Shown here one piece after another: positions 52,624 through 60,220 of a stretch of 64,000 bases of DNA. The notes under the pieces were generated by a model that was not told where the DNA came from, made no database searches, and saw only the letters and a list, made by a program, of their open reading frames with translations. This DNA is from Flavobacteriaceae bacterium (GTDB lineage: Bacteria; Bacteroidota; Bacteroidia; Flavobacteriales; Flavobacteriaceae): NCBI GenBank assembly GCA_028279515.1, contig JANQNQ010000005.1, positions 362,366-426,365 on the forward strand, in the 5' to 3' direction. The position numbers were made by a program, and so were the translations under genes. Every line of letters begins with the position of its first letter. The first letter of the stretch is position 1.

Positions 52624-53649
52624 ATGCAAAGGCGTTATTTAGCAATAATATTACATGGTTTTTTATGGCTGCTTGCATTTCTATACCCCATATTTTCATT
52701 AGATGATCTTTCTAATACACAATACATCGTTAATAGAAATTGGCTGTCCATTACAAGTGTTTTTCTTGTTTTTTATATCAATTACTTTGTTTTAGTAGAC
52801 ACTTATTTTTTCAAAAGAAAGAAGCTGCAGTTTTATATTATAAATGTTTTATTGATTGCGATACTCTTTTTTCTAATACGGTATTTCTTAACGTGGAATG
52901 CCTTTAATCCTTCAATAAATGGGGTAAGAACAAGAGAAGTAAGAAGCGGTCAAATGTCTTCCATTCAACTCATTTTACCAATGATCTTAAGTGTTGGGAT
53001 GTGTATCGGATTAAAAATCAATAAAAAGCTGAACAAAAATCAATTGGTGTTACAGCAGGTGAAACAAGCCCAATTGGGCGCAGAGATCAACTATTTAAAA
53101 TATCAAGTACAACCTCATTTCCTTTTCAACACACTGAACAATATTTACGCGTTGGTGGATAGCGCTCCTGTAATTGCTAAAGAATCGATTCACAGTTTAA
53201 GCAAAATGATGCGGTATTTATTGCATGATTCTTCAACAAACAAAGTTCCTTTAGCCAAAGAAATAGAATTCTTAGAGCGCTATATTGACTTGATGCAACT
53301 AAGAATATCTTCTAGTCTTACATTAGAAAAAAGCTTCCCTGTCATTGATCGACCTATCAAAATAGCGCCATTAACATTAATATCATTTATTGAGAATGCC
53401 TTTAAGCATGGTATTGATGCCGTACAGGCTAGTTTTATAAAAATTGAACTAAAGGTCAACAATGATGAGATACACTATTCGGTCATTAACTCATCATTTC
53501 CCGAAAAAGAAAAAGTAACTAATTCAGGAATTGGATTAAAAAACCTTAAAAAACGATTGGAACTATTATATCCAAACAAATTCGAGTTGTTTACGAAAGA
53601 AGAAAACAACATATTCAAGGCTACCTTAATACTAAACTATAAAGAATGA
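52624..53649 (+). CDS. LytS/YehU-type sensor histidine kinase
   Basis: 341 residues from the ATG at 52624; the longer frame from 52444 is rejected because it begins in the divergent promoter. Four transmembrane segments (about 5-130) then the kinase domain with LKYQVQPHFLFNTLNN (His165) and GIGLKNLKKRLELLYP. It resembles the kinase at 15784 but is a separate system. It overlaps the next regulator by four bases (ATGA). Confidence 0.92.
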   Translation: MQRRYLAIILHGFLWLLAFLYPIFSLDDLSNTQYIVNRNWLSITSVFLVFYINYFVLVDTYFFKRKKLQFYIINVLLIAILFFLIRYFLTWNAFNPSINGVRTREVRSGQMSSIQLILPMILSVGMCIGLKINKKLNKNQLVLQQVKQAQLGAEINYLKYQVQPHFLFNTLNNIYALVDSAPVIAKESIHSLSKMMRYLLHDSSTNKVPLAKEIEFLERYIDLMQLRISSSLTLEKSFPVIDRPIKIAPLTLISFIENAFKHGIDAVQASFIKIELKVNNDEIHYSVINSSFPEKEKVTNSGIGLKNLKKRLELLYPNKFELFTKEENNIFKATLILNYKE

Positions 53650-54365
53650 TGCTATCATGTATTTTGATTGATGATGAACCTTTGGCTCTTGATCTCATGG
53701 AAGGGTACGTAAAAACGACTCCTTTTTTAAAATTGGTTGCAAAATGTAACAATGCAATTGCTGCCATTGAGATCATAGAAAAAGAAACAGTTGATTTAGT
53801 TTTTACAGACATTCAAATGCCTAATTTATCCGGAATCGAATTCTCAAAGATTATTTTGAACAAAGGTATTAAAGTGATTTTCACTACAGCATTTGAAGAG
53901 TTTGCCATAGAAGGGTATAAAGTAAACGCCATTGATTATTTGGTGAAGCCAATTAACTATCCCGAGTTTTTTTCGGCTGCGAATAAGGCCAAGCAACTAA
54001 TTATGAATACAGCTGTGCCCACTGATGCAACAAGCTATGCTGACGACTATATATTTGTGAAGTCTGAATACAAGTTGATAAAAGTAGAACTAAAGGATTT
54101 GATCTATGTAGAAGGGCTAAAAGACTATTTAAAACTTTATACGGTCAATTCAGAAAAACCGATCCTCACATTAAAAACTATGAAATCCTTGGACGAGGAG
54201 TTATCCGGCAAAAATTTTATGCGCGTGCATCAATCGTATATGGTCAACTTAAAAAAAATAAAGACCATAGAACGCAATAGAATTGTTTTTGGCGATACGT
54301 ACATTCCCGTATCAGAAAAATATAAAGAAACCTTTCAGAAATTTATCGATGCAAGTTTTTCATAA
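53646..54365 (+). CDS. LytTR-family response regulator
   Basis: 239 residues. Receiver with LIDDEPLALDL and phospho-acceptor Asp55 (LVFTDIQMP), then a LytTR DNA-binding domain with YVEGLKDYLKLYT and FMRVHQSYMVNLKKI. Paired with the kinase upstream. A repeated ACATCTAT/ATGTCTAT motif lies just downstream, in front of the serine hydrolase gene, and could be its target. Confidence 0.92.
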   Translation: MMLSCILIDDEPLALDLMEGYVKTTPFLKLVAKCNNAIAAIEIIEKETVDLVFTDIQMPNLSGIEFSKIILNKGIKVIFTTAFEEFAIEGYKVNAIDYLVKPINYPEFFSAANKAKQLIMNTAVPTDATSYADDYIFVKSEYKLIKVELKDLIYVEGLKDYLKLYTVNSEKPILTLKTMKSLDEELSGKNFMRVHQSYMVNLKKIKTIERNRIVFGDTYIPVSEKYKETFQKFIDASFS

Positions 54366-54383
54366 TAGATAAAATCCACGAAA

Positions 54384-54412
54384 ACATCTATAACAGTCAT
54401 GAGAATGTCTAT
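54384..54412. promoter_or_regulatory. Repeat pair in front of the serine hydrolase gene
   Basis: ACATCTAT (54384-54391) and ATGTCTAT (54405-54412) are 21 bases apart. Such spacing fits LytTR-type direct repeats, and the LytTR regulator gene ends 19 bases upstream. Confidence 0.35.
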
Positions 54413-54494
54413 TTCGTTTGAATTGGGTATTCCTTTTATCCAAATTTGATGTATTAATAATTTAAAGGAAACACTTTAAAAACAATACATTAAG

Positions 54495-55940
54495 ATGAAT
54501 ACGTTTCAAAAATCCAAGATCATTATGATCGCTCTTTTCTTTCTGACCACTGTTGCTAAATCTCAAACCATTACTGAAAAGATTGATGAGGTGATGCAAA
54601 GATATACTGAGCTCGATCAATTTTCAGGAACAGTTTTATTAGCTAAAGATGGCAAAGTGCTTTATACAAAAGCCTTTGGGGATGCCAATAAAAGTTTTGG
54701 TATTAAAAACAAGATAGACACCAAGTTTAACATTGCCTCTATGGGCAAAATGTTTACGGGTGTTTCTATTTTTCAGTTGCACGAAAGAGGGACGCTAGAT
54801 GTTAATGCCCCTGTGATTACTTATTTAAAGAATTTTCCTTTGGGTGATAAGATTACAATTTATCATTTGCTTTCTCATACTTCTGGTTTGGGGAATTATA
54901 TGAGGCATCCCGACTACAGAGCTGATAGAATTGCATTCAAAAAAATAGATGATCTGTTGCCCATTATTTATGAACAAGAAGTACAGTTTGAAACCCCAGG
55001 AGAGCGGTTTTCGTACTCGAATTCAGGAATGATCATTTTAGGAGCAATTATCGAAAAATTGACTGGGCAGTCCTACTCAGACTATATCACAAAAAACATA
55101 TTCGAACCCACTAAAATGTACGATACCGAAATGAGATTTGGAGATGAGGTAGTTCAAAATCGTGCTACGGGCTATATGAGATCTATATCGGGGAAATTCC
55201 ATAATAATTATTCTAAAAGCAGTACTCCTTCAGCAGATGGAGGAATCCTATCTACTGTTGGGGATATTTTTAAATTTGATCAGGCGCTATACAGCCCTAT
55301 TTTAATAAACAATGTCTCAAAGGAAAAAATGTTCACTGCATTAAAAATAACCTATGGATTGGCTTTTCAGGTAGAAGAAAGGCAAGGGAATAAAGTAGTG
55401 GGTCATAGTGGAGGCGCCCCCGGAATATCATCTTATTTTTCAAGATATTTAAAGGACAAGTACACGATCATCGTACTTTCAAATTATGACAGAATAGCAA
55501 GGAATATCGCATATTATATAGAATACATTCTGTATGGTAAAAAGTACGAGCTACCTAGACCCACGCTTAATCAGTTTCTTTATGCTAATAGGGATAAAAC
55601 AGATTCTTTAGGGTCGTTACAAGATGTGAATGATTTTATAAAAAAGGACTATTCGATCGACCACCCGCAATATTTAAACATTGCAGCATATGAATTTATG
55701 AATGAAAGTGAAGTGCATTTTGCTATTAAGCTATTCAAATTGAATGTGCAGTTATTTCCTAAAGAGGCCAATGTATATGACAGTTTGGGAGAGGCATATG
55801 AGAGAAACGAACAATATGATCTAGCGCTTAAAAACTATGAAAAGGCAGTAGAAGTGGCTACAGAGCATGCTCATCGATCGTTACACTCTTTTAAGGCTAC
55901 GCTAGAGAGGTTTAAGAAAGAACGAAGTAAAGATATGTAG
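54495..55940 (+). CDS. Serine hydrolase (beta-lactamase/D-Ala-D-Ala-peptidase family) with TPR end
   Basis: 481 residues with a signal peptide ending near AKSQ. Active-site motifs are S-x-x-K in SMGK (Ser82, Lys85), Y-x-N in YSN (Tyr174), and HSGGAPG near residue 300. The last 90 residues form TPR-like helices (ANVYDSLGEAYERNEQYDLALKNYEKA). Such enzymes act on D-amino-acid peptides or esters in the periplasm. The link with the LytTR pair upstream suggests a cell-wall-related response. Confidence 0.88.
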   Translation: MNTFQKSKIIMIALFFLTTVAKSQTITEKIDEVMQRYTELDQFSGTVLLAKDGKVLYTKAFGDANKSFGIKNKIDTKFNIASMGKMFTGVSIFQLHERGTLDVNAPVITYLKNFPLGDKITIYHLLSHTSGLGNYMRHPDYRADRIAFKKIDDLLPIIYEQEVQFETPGERFSYSNSGMIILGAIIEKLTGQSYSDYITKNIFEPTKMYDTEMRFGDEVVQNRATGYMRSISGKFHNNYSKSSTPSADGGILSTVGDIFKFDQALYSPILINNVSKEKMFTALKITYGLAFQVEERQGNKVVGHSGGAPGISSYFSRYLKDKYTIIVLSNYDRIARNIAYYIEYILYGKKYELPRPTLNQFLYANRDKTDSLGSLQDVNDFIKKDYSIDHPQYLNIAAYEFMNESEVHFAIKLFKLNVQLFPKEANVYDSLGEAYERNEQYDLALKNYEKAVEVATEHAHRSLHSFKATLERFKKERSKDM

Positions 55941-55979
55941 TTTATATTGATAGGGCACTGGTGTGGGGAAGGTTGGGGA

Positions 55980-55996
55980 TTTCGCAGAGCGGATCG
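55980..55996. repeat. Fragment of the GCAGAGCGG repeat
   Basis: TTTCGCAGAGCGGATCG, a shortened copy of the sequence found at the 3' ends of several minus-strand genes (50938, 58417, 60194). It lies a few bases beyond the stop of the 56002 gene. Confidence 0.45.
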
Positions 55997-56001
55997 TTTT
56001 T

Positions 56002-56592
56002 TCAGTAATCTACCCTTAATCCCGAATAGTCTCTGTTGGTGATATAAATTGCATTTTCTGATTCCCAGAATTTTAGGTTTAACTTGAAGTCAGAAGTCGG
56101 TAAAAAGACAGATTCAAAGTGCCTGTCTTCTTTGATTTTACAATTACATAATTCAGCGGTTATCGCCGTTGCAGAAATTGTTACTTTTTCATTCAGTAAT
56201 TTATTCCATTTGTTTCTTTTCTTAATCACTTGTATGACCTTACTGTGATTTTTTAAAAACTGTCTAAGCTCTTTTTGCTTTTTGCCAAATTTATCAGTGA
56301 ATTCAAATTTTGAATGTTCAGTAAATGAATAAAATAAAGACTCTTTTCCAATACAGCAATCATCATATGAGTTACTTGAATAAAACAGTTTTAGAAATAG
56401 CGGTTTAAAATCAAATTCATTATCCTTAGTGCCTTTATTCGATTCTGCGACCCAATAAAAAATATCTCTTGGATGCAAGCTGTCGTTTCTCTCAATGTCA
56501 AAAATTAATACAACAAATTCTTTTTGAGTTAGATTTTGAGCGATGCTATTAACACTAATGAAGAATAGGGATAGTATAATTATTCGTTTCAT
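56002..56592 (-). CDS. Exported hypothetical protein
   Basis: 196 residues with a signal peptide ending near NSIAQ. Mature part is beta-rich, with two cysteine pairs (DDCCIG and LCNCK) that could form disulfides. No known domain. The conserved box starts 21 bases upstream of its start. Confidence 0.55.
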   Translation of the reverse strand: MKRIIILSLFFISVNSIAQNLTQKEFVVLIFDIERNDSLHPRDIFYWVAESNKGTKDNEFDFKPLFLKLFYSSNSYDDCCIGKESLFYSFTEHSKFEFTDKFGKKQKELRQFLKNHSKVIQVIKKRNKWNKLLNEKVTISATAITAELCNCKIKEDRHFESVFLPTSDFKLNLKFWESENAIYITNRDYSGLRVDY

Positions 56593-56612
56593 ATTTATTG
56601 CCGAAGTGAGTT

Positions 56613-56637
56613 TATAAACTTACCAATTTCTTGGAAA
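56613..56637. repeat. Conserved box
   Basis: ATAAACTTACCA...TTGGAAAT, 21 bases upstream of the exported protein's start. No hairpin copy is adjacent; the next gene's stop follows after 28 bases. Confidence 0.55.
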
Positions 56638-56664
56638 TAGAATGGGTTTGCCGAGCAAGACTTT

Positions 56665-57111
56665 TTATTCTTTTAATATGTCATAGACAACCCTGTTTTG
56701 AGCTTTGTCAAAGCAATATTGAATTTTAAATAATTCATCTTCTTCATGAGTGAAACAGGTCAGTTCTCTAATGTTTTGTTCAGTTGGCTCGATTTCTTCT
56801 CCTTGTGGGTTAAAAAATTTCCAGCCATCATCTAGTTGACTAAACTCTAATTTTTCGTTTAACTCACATCGTGTAGAGATCACGGTCTGAATTGGAATAT
56901 ACCTTCCCTGAGCCTTGATTTGACCATTCGGGTGATATAAAATCCATGTGCCGATTCTATATGTGTAAGTCACTTTTTCAATTCCTCCGGGCCCACAATC
57001 TTCAAAGACGCCTTCCTTTATTTGGTTGATTGAATTGCTCATCGTCGACGCTGTGTTAACACTTCTGCAACCAATGAAAATCAAAACCATCAAAGTTAAA
57101 ATTGTTCTCAT
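56665..57111 (-). CDS. Lipoprotein with YwqK/MORN-like repeat
   Basis: 148 residues from the ATG at 57111 (MRTILTLMVLIFIGC; lipobox Cys15); the longer frame from 57150 is rejected. YRIGTWILYHPNGQIKAQGRY is a MORN/YwqK-type beta unit (W-x-x-Y-h-x-x-G-x-x-x-x-x-x-x-Y). The rest is unassigned. Confidence 0.65.
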   Translation of the reverse strand: MRTILTLMVLIFIGCRSVNTASTMSNSINQIKEGVFEDCGPGGIEKVTYTYRIGTWILYHPNGQIKAQGRYIPIQTVISTRCELNEKLEFSQLDDGWKFFNPQGEEIEPTEQNIRELTCFTHEEDELFKIQYCFDKAQNRVVYDILKE

Positions 57112-57191
57112 CAAGATATGTATTATGTAATGTGTTTTAAATTTATCCATGGATAGATAGACTTTATAGAGTGGTTAGCTTAGAGTCATTC

Positions 57192-57668
57192 CTATTCTTT
57201 CGTTTGTATCAATAAAATACTTCCGTCATAGGCTCTGCAAAAATTTGTTCTTTCCATGATTTCGGAGGATACAATGGTAAATGATTTTACTGCATTGGGG
57301 TCAATTTTTGTTTTCTCTAGAGTACTTTCTGCAAGGATAATTCCGTCAATTATGATCAATGCTATTTTCCTTTTGTCCTCGGCTCTCTGTCCAACAGATA
57401 AACTGTCTAAATTCAAGTTTTTTAGTTCAAAAAACTCGGTTGGTTTAAATTGTGTGATTCTAATTTCCTTGGCTTGTTTGTCGATATGGACATTCTCAAT
57501 GTTTTCTTTGTTCAAATAGACATTTTCCAAATCCATTTTTTTATTGTCGACAAACATTTCGTAATCCGTCGAAAACTTTTTTAGAATTTTGTTTCTGTCA
57601 TATTGAATGTTTCGCGTAGCACAACTGAAAGTGAAGCTAAGCAAAAATAAAAGCAGAACTATTCGCAT
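57192..57668 (-). CDS. Lipoprotein with plug-domain-like fold
   Basis: 158 residues with lipobox FTFSC (Cys16). RKIALIIIDGIILAESTLEKTKIDPNAVKSFTI and YDGSILLIQTK resemble the last strands of a TonB-receptor plug domain, as found in small lipoproteins of this group. Exact role unknown. Confidence 0.6.
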   Translation of the reverse strand: MRIVLLLFLLSFTFSCATRNIQYDRNKILKKFSTDYEMFVDNKKMDLENVYLNKENIENVHIDKQAKEIRITQFKPTEFFELKNLNLDSLSVGQRAEDKRKIALIIIDGIILAESTLEKTKIDPNAVKSFTIVSSEIMERTNFCRAYDGSILLIQTKE

Positions 57669-57773
57669 TTTCTTGTTTTACTTTCAAAAATATTTCAACC
57701 CTGTTTTTTGTGAAAGTACTATTGAGCGAATGATGCTTTTTGATTAGTTAATGGACCTTTGAGAGAGTTGAGG

Positions 57774-57828
57774 GTTTTACTACGAACGTGGCACTTCGAT
57801 AAATTCAGTACTGACTGTTGGTGATAAC
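57774..57828. repeat. R2 repeat, second copy
   Basis: GTTTTACTACGAACGTGG, CACTTCGAT, TTCAGTAC and CTGTTGGTGATAAC align with the first copy at 45753-45808. As there, it lies directly after a minus-strand stop codon. Confidence 0.6.
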
Positions 57829-57836
57829 AGCAGATC

Positions 57837-58331
57837 TTATTTTTTTGGAAGCTTAATGCTCAATATTTTAGCTTCTCCAATTTTTCTTGGGCCTTCATGA
57901 ATCCACCAAATTCGTTCCATGGTCAGGTGCTTTTCAATCGGCTGATGGAAAAGAAACCTCACGGTGACTTCATTTGGTTCGCCTGGCATTATTAATTGGA
58001 TATTATCGAATAGGATGTCTCCAATAAAGGTATATTCAGGTTGTCCGTTTTCTTGGTACTCAAAAACATGATTTGGACGATAGCCGCTGGCAATTCCTAT
58101 TTTTCTTCCTCCATTTTCTGAAGAATAGAGTGTTAGTTTTGCTTTGATATGAATAAGGTCGGGTGTTTCCTTAAGGTCCAAGTCATTTATGCTATGGTCA
58201 GTGTATTTATCAAACGCGAATTTGTCAAAAACTTTCCCGTATCCTAAGTCTAGCCATCTTTTATAGATGAGCTTTCCGTTGAAGTATAGATAGAGTTCGT
58301 TATCGTTTTTTATTTCTTTGCGAACAATCAT
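57837..58331 (-). CDS. Protein with EF-Tu domain-3-like C-terminus
   Basis: 164 residues, no signal peptide. From about residue 70 the sequence reads like domain 3 of elongation factor Tu: SGYRPNHVFEY, FIGDILFDN, LIMPGEPNEVTVRFLFHQPIE and WWIHEGPRKIGEAKIL line up with the GYRPQF, MPGD, HPI and IREGGRTVGAG segments of EF-Tu. The GTPase domain is absent. Such a free-standing domain cannot do EF-Tu work; a possible role is as a binding module, inferred only. A composite repeat precedes it. Confidence 0.6.
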   Translation of the reverse strand: MIVRKEIKNDNELYLYFNGKLIYKRWLDLGYGKVFDKFAFDKYTDHSINDLDLKETPDLIHIKAKLTLYSSENGGRKIGIASGYRPNHVFEYQENGQPEYTFIGDILFDNIQLIMPGEPNEVTVRFLFHQPIEKHLTMERIWWIHEGPRKIGEAKILSIKLPKK

Positions 58332-58361
58332 TGTTTTGATTAGATGGGGTGGTTCTGTCTA

Positions 58362-58434
58362 TAAACTTACCAATTTATTATGAAATGTTGGCAGTGTTGC
58401 AGCGAGAGCTGGAGATCTCGCAGAGCGGGGGTAA
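58362..58434. repeat. Composite intergenic repeat
   Basis: Box ATAAACTTACCA...TATGAAAT (58362-58387), then the hairpin GCGAGA (58403-58408) / TCTCGC (58417-58422) and AGAGCGGGGG. It is nearly the same as the copies at 50882 and 58928. Confidence 0.7.
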
Positions 58435-58440
58435 TAGTAT

Positions 58441-58899
58441 TTATTTCCATTTTCTAATATCAGGAATTATTTTTATTATATTTTCAGTGTCTGAAATAAA
58501 GATAATTTTATTCAATTCCGCTTTTTTATCTGTTTTATAAACTTTAATAGTTAAAAGCTCATTTTTTGAATCATAGTATAAATCTGACAATACGGTACTT
58601 CCAGATGATGTTAGTCTAAATTTTGGATTAAATTCTTTCGTGAGCATATGAAATCGGTCATTATCTATTGATTGTTTTTTTTCGATTTCAATCATTTTCA
58701 CAATGTTTTCACCATTATATGTGAATTTAATTGTTTCGGTTTCATTCAGTTTCTTTACCTCGAAATGATCTTCATCAGTTTGAGATTCCGATATGTTTTT
58801 ATTTCCAAATTTTTTTTGAACTTTTTCGAAAGTGAAATTAATCTGAGAATAACTGATTACAGATGTTAAGAAGAATATTATTGTTATAATTTTTTTCAT
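58441..58899 (-). CDS. Exported hypothetical protein
   Basis: 152 residues with a signal peptide (MKKIITIIFFLTSVISYSQ). Lysine-rich, beta-type mature part (FTYNGENIVKMIEIEKK). No known domain. Box 29 bases upstream of the start. Confidence 0.5.
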   Translation of the reverse strand: MKKIITIIFFLTSVISYSQINFTFEKVQKKFGNKNISESQTDEDHFEVKKLNETETIKFTYNGENIVKMIEIEKKQSIDNDRFHMLTKEFNPKFRLTSSGSTVLSDLYYDSKNELLTIKVYKTDKKAELNKIIFISDTENIIKIIPDIRKWK

Positions 58900-58927
58900 A
58901 TTTGTTGGGTTGCTTAGTTATCGAGCC

Positions 58928-58985
58928 TTAAACTTAGCGATTTCTGGTGAAATAAACTGCGAGAGCTGGAGATCTCGCGGAGCCG
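58928..58985. repeat. Composite intergenic repeat
   Basis: Box TTAAACTTAGCG...GTGAAAT (58928-58953), then GCGAGAGCTGGAGATCTCGC (58959-58978) and GGAGCC. The gap between box and hairpin is shortened to 5 bases. Confidence 0.65.
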
Positions 58986-58996
58986 TAAAGTTCGTT

Positions 58997-59419
58997 TTAA
59001 AACGGCCACCCATTTATCATTGGATACTTTCCTTTTGGGTCAAACAAATGTCCGATTTTTTCTTTTGGACTCCATTGTTGATTGATAAAATCTGCAGGAC
59101 TGTCTGCAATATCAGACCAAGATGTGTTTGGAAAAACATATAAGTGCCAATGGTCGGAATCCCAAGTGCCATAAACTCTCTCATTAGGAAGGTATAACAA
59201 TATGAATTCTGGATTATAGTGCTCACATTTGTCCGTAAGACTGATGGCCGGGATTTCATAATATGATTTCCCGCTTGTTTCTCCTTCGATCCAAATGTTA
59301 CCTATATGCAAATTCTCAAAATTGATGATGCCAACAAAACCCGGTTCAACAGATGTTAGGTCATATTCTAAATCTTTCTTTGACCTTAAGAAGTCAATTA
59401 GGTCTGTTGGTAAATCCAT
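58997..59419 (-). CDS. Hypothetical protein
   Basis: 140 residues starting MDLPTDLIDFLRSKKDLEYD. Starts at 59446 and 59518 are possible, but 59446 touches the conserved box, which in other copies lies 18-47 bases from the start, so 59419 fits best. The protein has FVGIINFENLHIGNIWIEGE and YGTWDSDHWHLYVFP; no domain recognised. Confidence 0.5.
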   Translation of the reverse strand: MDLPTDLIDFLRSKKDLEYDLTSVEPGFVGIINFENLHIGNIWIEGETSGKSYYEIPAISLTDKCEHYNPEFILLYLPNERVYGTWDSDHWHLYVFPNTSWSDIADSPADFINQQWSPKEKIGHLFDPKGKYPMINGWPF

Positions 59420-59444
59420 ATTGCGTGTAAATATAAGCTGACCC

Positions 59445-59517
59445 ATAAACTTACCAATTTCCTGTGAAATGAATAAGGTATTAATGCGAGGGCAGGAGGC
59501 CTCGCAGATCGGAGTCA
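59445..59517. repeat. Composite intergenic repeat entering the 3' end of the XRE gene
   Basis: Box ATAAACTTACCA...TGTGAAAT (59445-59470) and hairpin TGCGAGG (59485-59491) / CCTCGCA (59500-59506). The hairpin is inside the coding region of the next gene: it encodes its last residues (LRGLLPSH). Confidence 0.65.
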
Positions 59518-59993
59518 ATAGACTCCATTTTTAATTTAGCACCAAGCGCAAGCGCAATTTTTGAAAGTACATCTAGGCCAACAGAATATCTTCCTTGTTC
59601 GATACGGCTTAGGTTGGCTGCATCTATGTTAGCTAGTTGAGCAAGTTTTCTTGCTTCCATATTCTTTTCTTTTCTCAATTCACGTATCCTAGCACCAATT
59701 CTTACTCTTTGTTCTTGTTGAAAAATTCTTTGGTATTCTCGATCTCCTTTCCCACCATAAATTCCAAGACCTTCGTCATAATTCATTCTTATCCATACCC
59801 AATATCCCCTGCCCATTCCAGTTTCGTATCCGATATTGTCTTTGGAATATTTTTCATAATAATATGCTAACCTTTCAGCATAGTAATTTTGGTGTTGTAC
59901 TGGAGTTGGAAAATAAGTCTTCCAAGTAAATTTTTCTCCATCTAATGCAATGACTTCGATAGTGTAGTTATCTACAAATCTTGCTTGTGTCAT
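59481..59993 (-). CDS. XRE-family regulator with N-terminal sensor-like domain
   Basis: 170 residues. The first 95 residues form an unassigned domain (MTQARFVDNYTIEVIALDGEKF, GMGRGYWVWIRMNYDEG); residues about 98-160 form a helix-turn-helix of XRE type (ARIRELRKEKNMEARKLAQLANIDAANLSRIEQGRYSVGLDVLSKIALALG). A perfect 17-base inverted repeat at 60059-60096 lies 66 bases upstream and is a likely operator. The last residues are encoded by an intergenic repeat, which suggests that the repeat extended or altered the C-terminus. Confidence 0.8.
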   Translation of the reverse strand: MTQARFVDNYTIEVIALDGEKFTWKTYFPTPVQHQNYYAERLAYYYEKYSKDNIGYETGMGRGYWVWIRMNYDEGLGIYGGKGDREYQRIFQQEQRVRIGARIRELRKEKNMEARKLAQLANIDAANLSRIEQGRYSVGLDVLSKIALALGAKLKMESIDSDLRGLLPSH

Positions 59994-60058
59994 AATGTAT
60001 TTGCCGAATTTAATGTGTTGTCGCCACTTTAAAAGTTATGAATCATAAGATAGTAAAT

Positions 60059-60096
60059 AAATTTCACAATTGGCATATTTGCCAATTGTGAAATTT
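60059..60096. promoter_or_regulatory. Perfect 17-base inverted repeat (operator candidate)
   Basis: AAATTTCACAATTGGCA (60059-60075), loop TATT, TGCCAATTGTGAAATTT (60080-60096). It lies upstream of the XRE gene on the minus strand. Confidence 0.6.
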
Positions 60097-60169
60097 TGCA
60101 TATGCGCATTGCTGTTCTACTTTTTCAATTATTGACCATAGAACCTTCCGTGCTTCAATATATATTCAA

Positions 60170-60209
60170 CTCGCCTGAATGAATTCGGGCAGGCCTCGCA
60201 GAGCGGGGG
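60170..60209. repeat. Hairpin repeat after the 559-residue gene
   Basis: GCCTGAAT (60173-60180) pairs with ATTCGGGC (60183-60190) with one G-T pair, followed by AGGCCTCGCAGAGCGGGGG (60191-60209). It stands just beyond the stop of the 60221 gene. Confidence 0.6.
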
Positions 60210-60220
60210 TACGTAGTAAT

